DNA from: Burkholderiales bacterium | Lineage (GTDB): Bacteria; Pseudomonadota; Gammaproteobacteria; Burkholderiales; Burkholderiaceae_C | Reading direction: 5' to 3' | Assembly: GCA_005793295.1 (NCBI GenBank) | Contig: SXSX01000002.1 | Coordinates: 1 to 6,799, forward strand | DNA length: 6,799 bases | Part shown: positions 5,933-6,799 of the stretch, in pieces | Layout: every line of letters starts with the position of its first letter | Position numbering within the stretch: position 1 is the stretch's first letter | Position numbers and translations under genes: made by a program | The notes under the pieces: model-generated | What the model was told of the DNA's origin: nothing | The model's input: the letters and a program-made list of their open reading frames with translations, nothing else | Databases searched by the model: none

Positions 5933-6008
5933 GCGGTTAGAACAAACTGGCTACTTACCAGTGGCTCCGAGCCTCGTTCATGGGTATGAACTGCAACGCT
6001 CCTCGAAG
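5927..6008 (-). promoter_or_regulatory. SAH riboswitch (S-adenosylhomocysteine aptamer)
   Basis: The minus strand carries the conserved core of the SAH riboswitch class: CGAGGAGCGTTGCA (6005-5992), AGGCTCGG (5974-5967) and AACCGCGCTCAC (5938-5927). Structure checked by hand: P1 pairs CTTCGAG (6008-6002) with CTCGGAG (5971-5965), 7 bp with one G-U. P2 pairs GTTCAT (5991-5986) with ATGAAC (5981-5976), loop ACCC. An extra hairpin pairs ACTGG (5962-5958) with CCAGT (5950-5946), in the variable region. The pseudoknot pairs GAGCGT (6001-5996) with GCGCTC (5934-5929), 6 bp with one G-U. Members of this class bind SAH, discriminate against SAM, and raise expression of SAH-recycling genes such as ahcY and metH when SAH accumulates. 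Position before a homocysteine methyltransferase gene fits that role well. Confidence 0.93.
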
Positions 6009-6015
6009 AAGCATT

Positions 6016-6044
6016 ATTTTAGCCGAGCCGCAATAAACTTTTAA
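6016..6044 (-). promoter_or_regulatory. Promoter of the methyltransferase operon, just before the SAH riboswitch
   Basis: On the minus strand TTAAAA (6044-6039, 4 of 6 to TTGACA) and TAAAAT (6021-6016, 5 of 6 to TATAAT) are separated by 17 bases. Transcription would start about 7 bases after the -10 box, right at the 5' strand of riboswitch P1 (6008), which is the expected geometry. The -35 box overlaps the stop codon of betA. The -35 match is weak, so confidence is moderate. Confidence 0.55.
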
Positions 6045-6799
6045 CGTTGCAGGGTTTGCCAGTGAGGATGAACATAAGTAGGGGCGCTTGAGGCCGGCAG
6101 GGGCGAACGCCCGCGAATGGCGTCTGCGATTTTTTCCGCCATCATGATGGTGGGCGCATTCAGGTTTCCACTGACGACCTGCGGCATGATGGACGCATCG
6201 ACCACGCGCAAGCGCTCCACGCCATGCACACGCCCTTGGTGATCGACCACCGCCATGTCGTCAATCCCCATACGGCAACTGCAAGACGGGTGGTAGGCGG
6301 TTTCTGCACTGGCACGAATATGGGCATCGATTTCGGCATCCGTTTGGACGTTGGGGCCAGGCGAGAGTTCTTCACCACGAAAACGATCAAACGCTTTTTG
6401 CATAAACACTTCACGCGTCAAACGAATCGCCGCTCGCATTTCTTTGCGGTCTTGTTCGGTGCTCATGTAGTTAAAGACGATGGTGGGCGCTTCTTTGGGG
6501 TTGGCCGATTTGATTTTGACAAACCCCCGGCTGGTGGCTCGCATAGGGCCTACATGGGCTTGAAATCCGTGGCCTGTGGCGGGGGAGTTGCCGTCATAGC
6601 GCACTGCCATGGGCAAGAAGTGGTATTGCAAGTCGGGATGTTTCACGCCCGATTCGCTGCGAATAAACCCCCCCGATTCAAAATGATTAGTCGCACCCAA
6701 ACCGGTTCTAAAAAGCAGCCATTGCACACCGATTTTGAGTTTATTCCAGAGCTTGGTCGCAGAGAACAGCGTGATCGGCTCCCTACACGCGTACTGCAC
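6041..6799 (-). CDS. betA: Choline dehydrogenase, C-terminal part (GMC oxidoreductase; 5' end outside window)
   Basis: The last 252-253 codons of an FAD-dependent GMC oxidoreductase that runs off the right edge; the N-terminal FAD-binding half is not in the window. The visible part closely follows E. coli BetA as I recall it: CREPITLF, GATNHFESGGFIRS, the run from DLQYHFLPMAVRYDG, GFQAHVGPMR, SRGFVKIKS, FNYMS, ETAYHPSCSCRMG with the likely catalytic His of the family, and RVVDASIMPQVVSGNLNAPT with the second active-site position near the Asn. BetA oxidises choline to betaine aldehyde and can carry on to glycine betaine, usually membrane-associated. The product is an osmoprotectant and also the methyl donor for the enzyme encoded next in the same direction. 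The stop codon overlaps the downstream gene's -35 region; no terminator was seen between them, so read-through into the riboswitch is possible. Confidence 0.92.
   Translation of the reverse strand: MQYACREPITLFSATKLWNKLKIGVQWLLFRTGLGATNHFESGGFIRSESGVKHPDLQYHFLPMAVRYDGNSPATGHGFQAHVGPMRATSRGFVKIKSANPKEAPTIVFNYMSTEQDRKEMRAAIRLTREVFMQKAFDRFRGEELSPGPNVQTDAEIDAHIRASAETAYHPSCSCRMGIDDMAVVDHQGRVHGVERLRVVDASIMPQVVSGNLNAPTIMMAEKIADAIRGRSPLPASSAPTYVHPHWQTLQR

Noticed and set aside
5927..6008. SAM-type riboswitch as alternative for the structured leader
   Set aside because: The core strings, the pseudoknot and the compact size match the SAH class, not the multi-helix SAM-I or the SAM-II layout.

Overview
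The window looks like chromosomal DNA of a betaproteobacterium, probably Burkholderiales (a Comamonadaceae-like genome). This is inferred from family resemblance of the proteins and from an S-adenosylhomocysteine (SAH) riboswitch, a class found mainly in beta- and some other proteobacteria. No database search was possible. Coding density is high. The longest stretch without a gene, about 190 bases before the homocysteine methyltransferase, is filled with regulatory RNA. There are no rRNA or tRNA genes, CRISPR arrays or insertion sequences.

Layout, left to right: (1) a CorC/HlyC-type membrane protein with CBS domains (minus); (2) apaH, the diadenosine tetraphosphate hydrolase (plus), starting only 15 bases from it; (3) an AT-richer type II toxin-antitoxin pair of the HigBA/RelE-Xre kind (minus), toxin first, with a 4-base overlap; (4) a bacterial RIO1-family protein kinase (minus); (5) an EamA/DMT ten-helix transporter (minus); (6) a betaine-homocysteine S-methyltransferase-like enzyme (minus); (7) its promoter and SAH riboswitch; (8) the 3' part of betA, choline dehydrogenase (minus), cut by the window edge.

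The most coherent story is on the right half. BetA oxidises choline towards betaine. The next gene encodes an enzyme of the family that uses betaine to turn homocysteine into methionine. Between them lies a well-formed SAH aptamer: a 7-bp P1, a 6-bp P2, an optional hairpin and a 6-bp pseudoknot, with a sigma70-like promoter firing just before it. SAH accumulates when homocysteine is not removed, so induction by SAH would make physiological sense. The methyltransferase stop overlaps the transporter start (TAATG), and the kinase starts 9 bases after the transporter, so the riboswitch may also control a transporter and a RIO kinase not usually linked to this pathway.

The toxin-antitoxin pair has its own consensus-like promoter placed so close to the toxin ATG that the toxin mRNA should be leaderless, whereas the antitoxin has a strong Shine-Dalgarno sequence. 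An inverted repeat inside the promoter is a good candidate for the autoregulatory operator.
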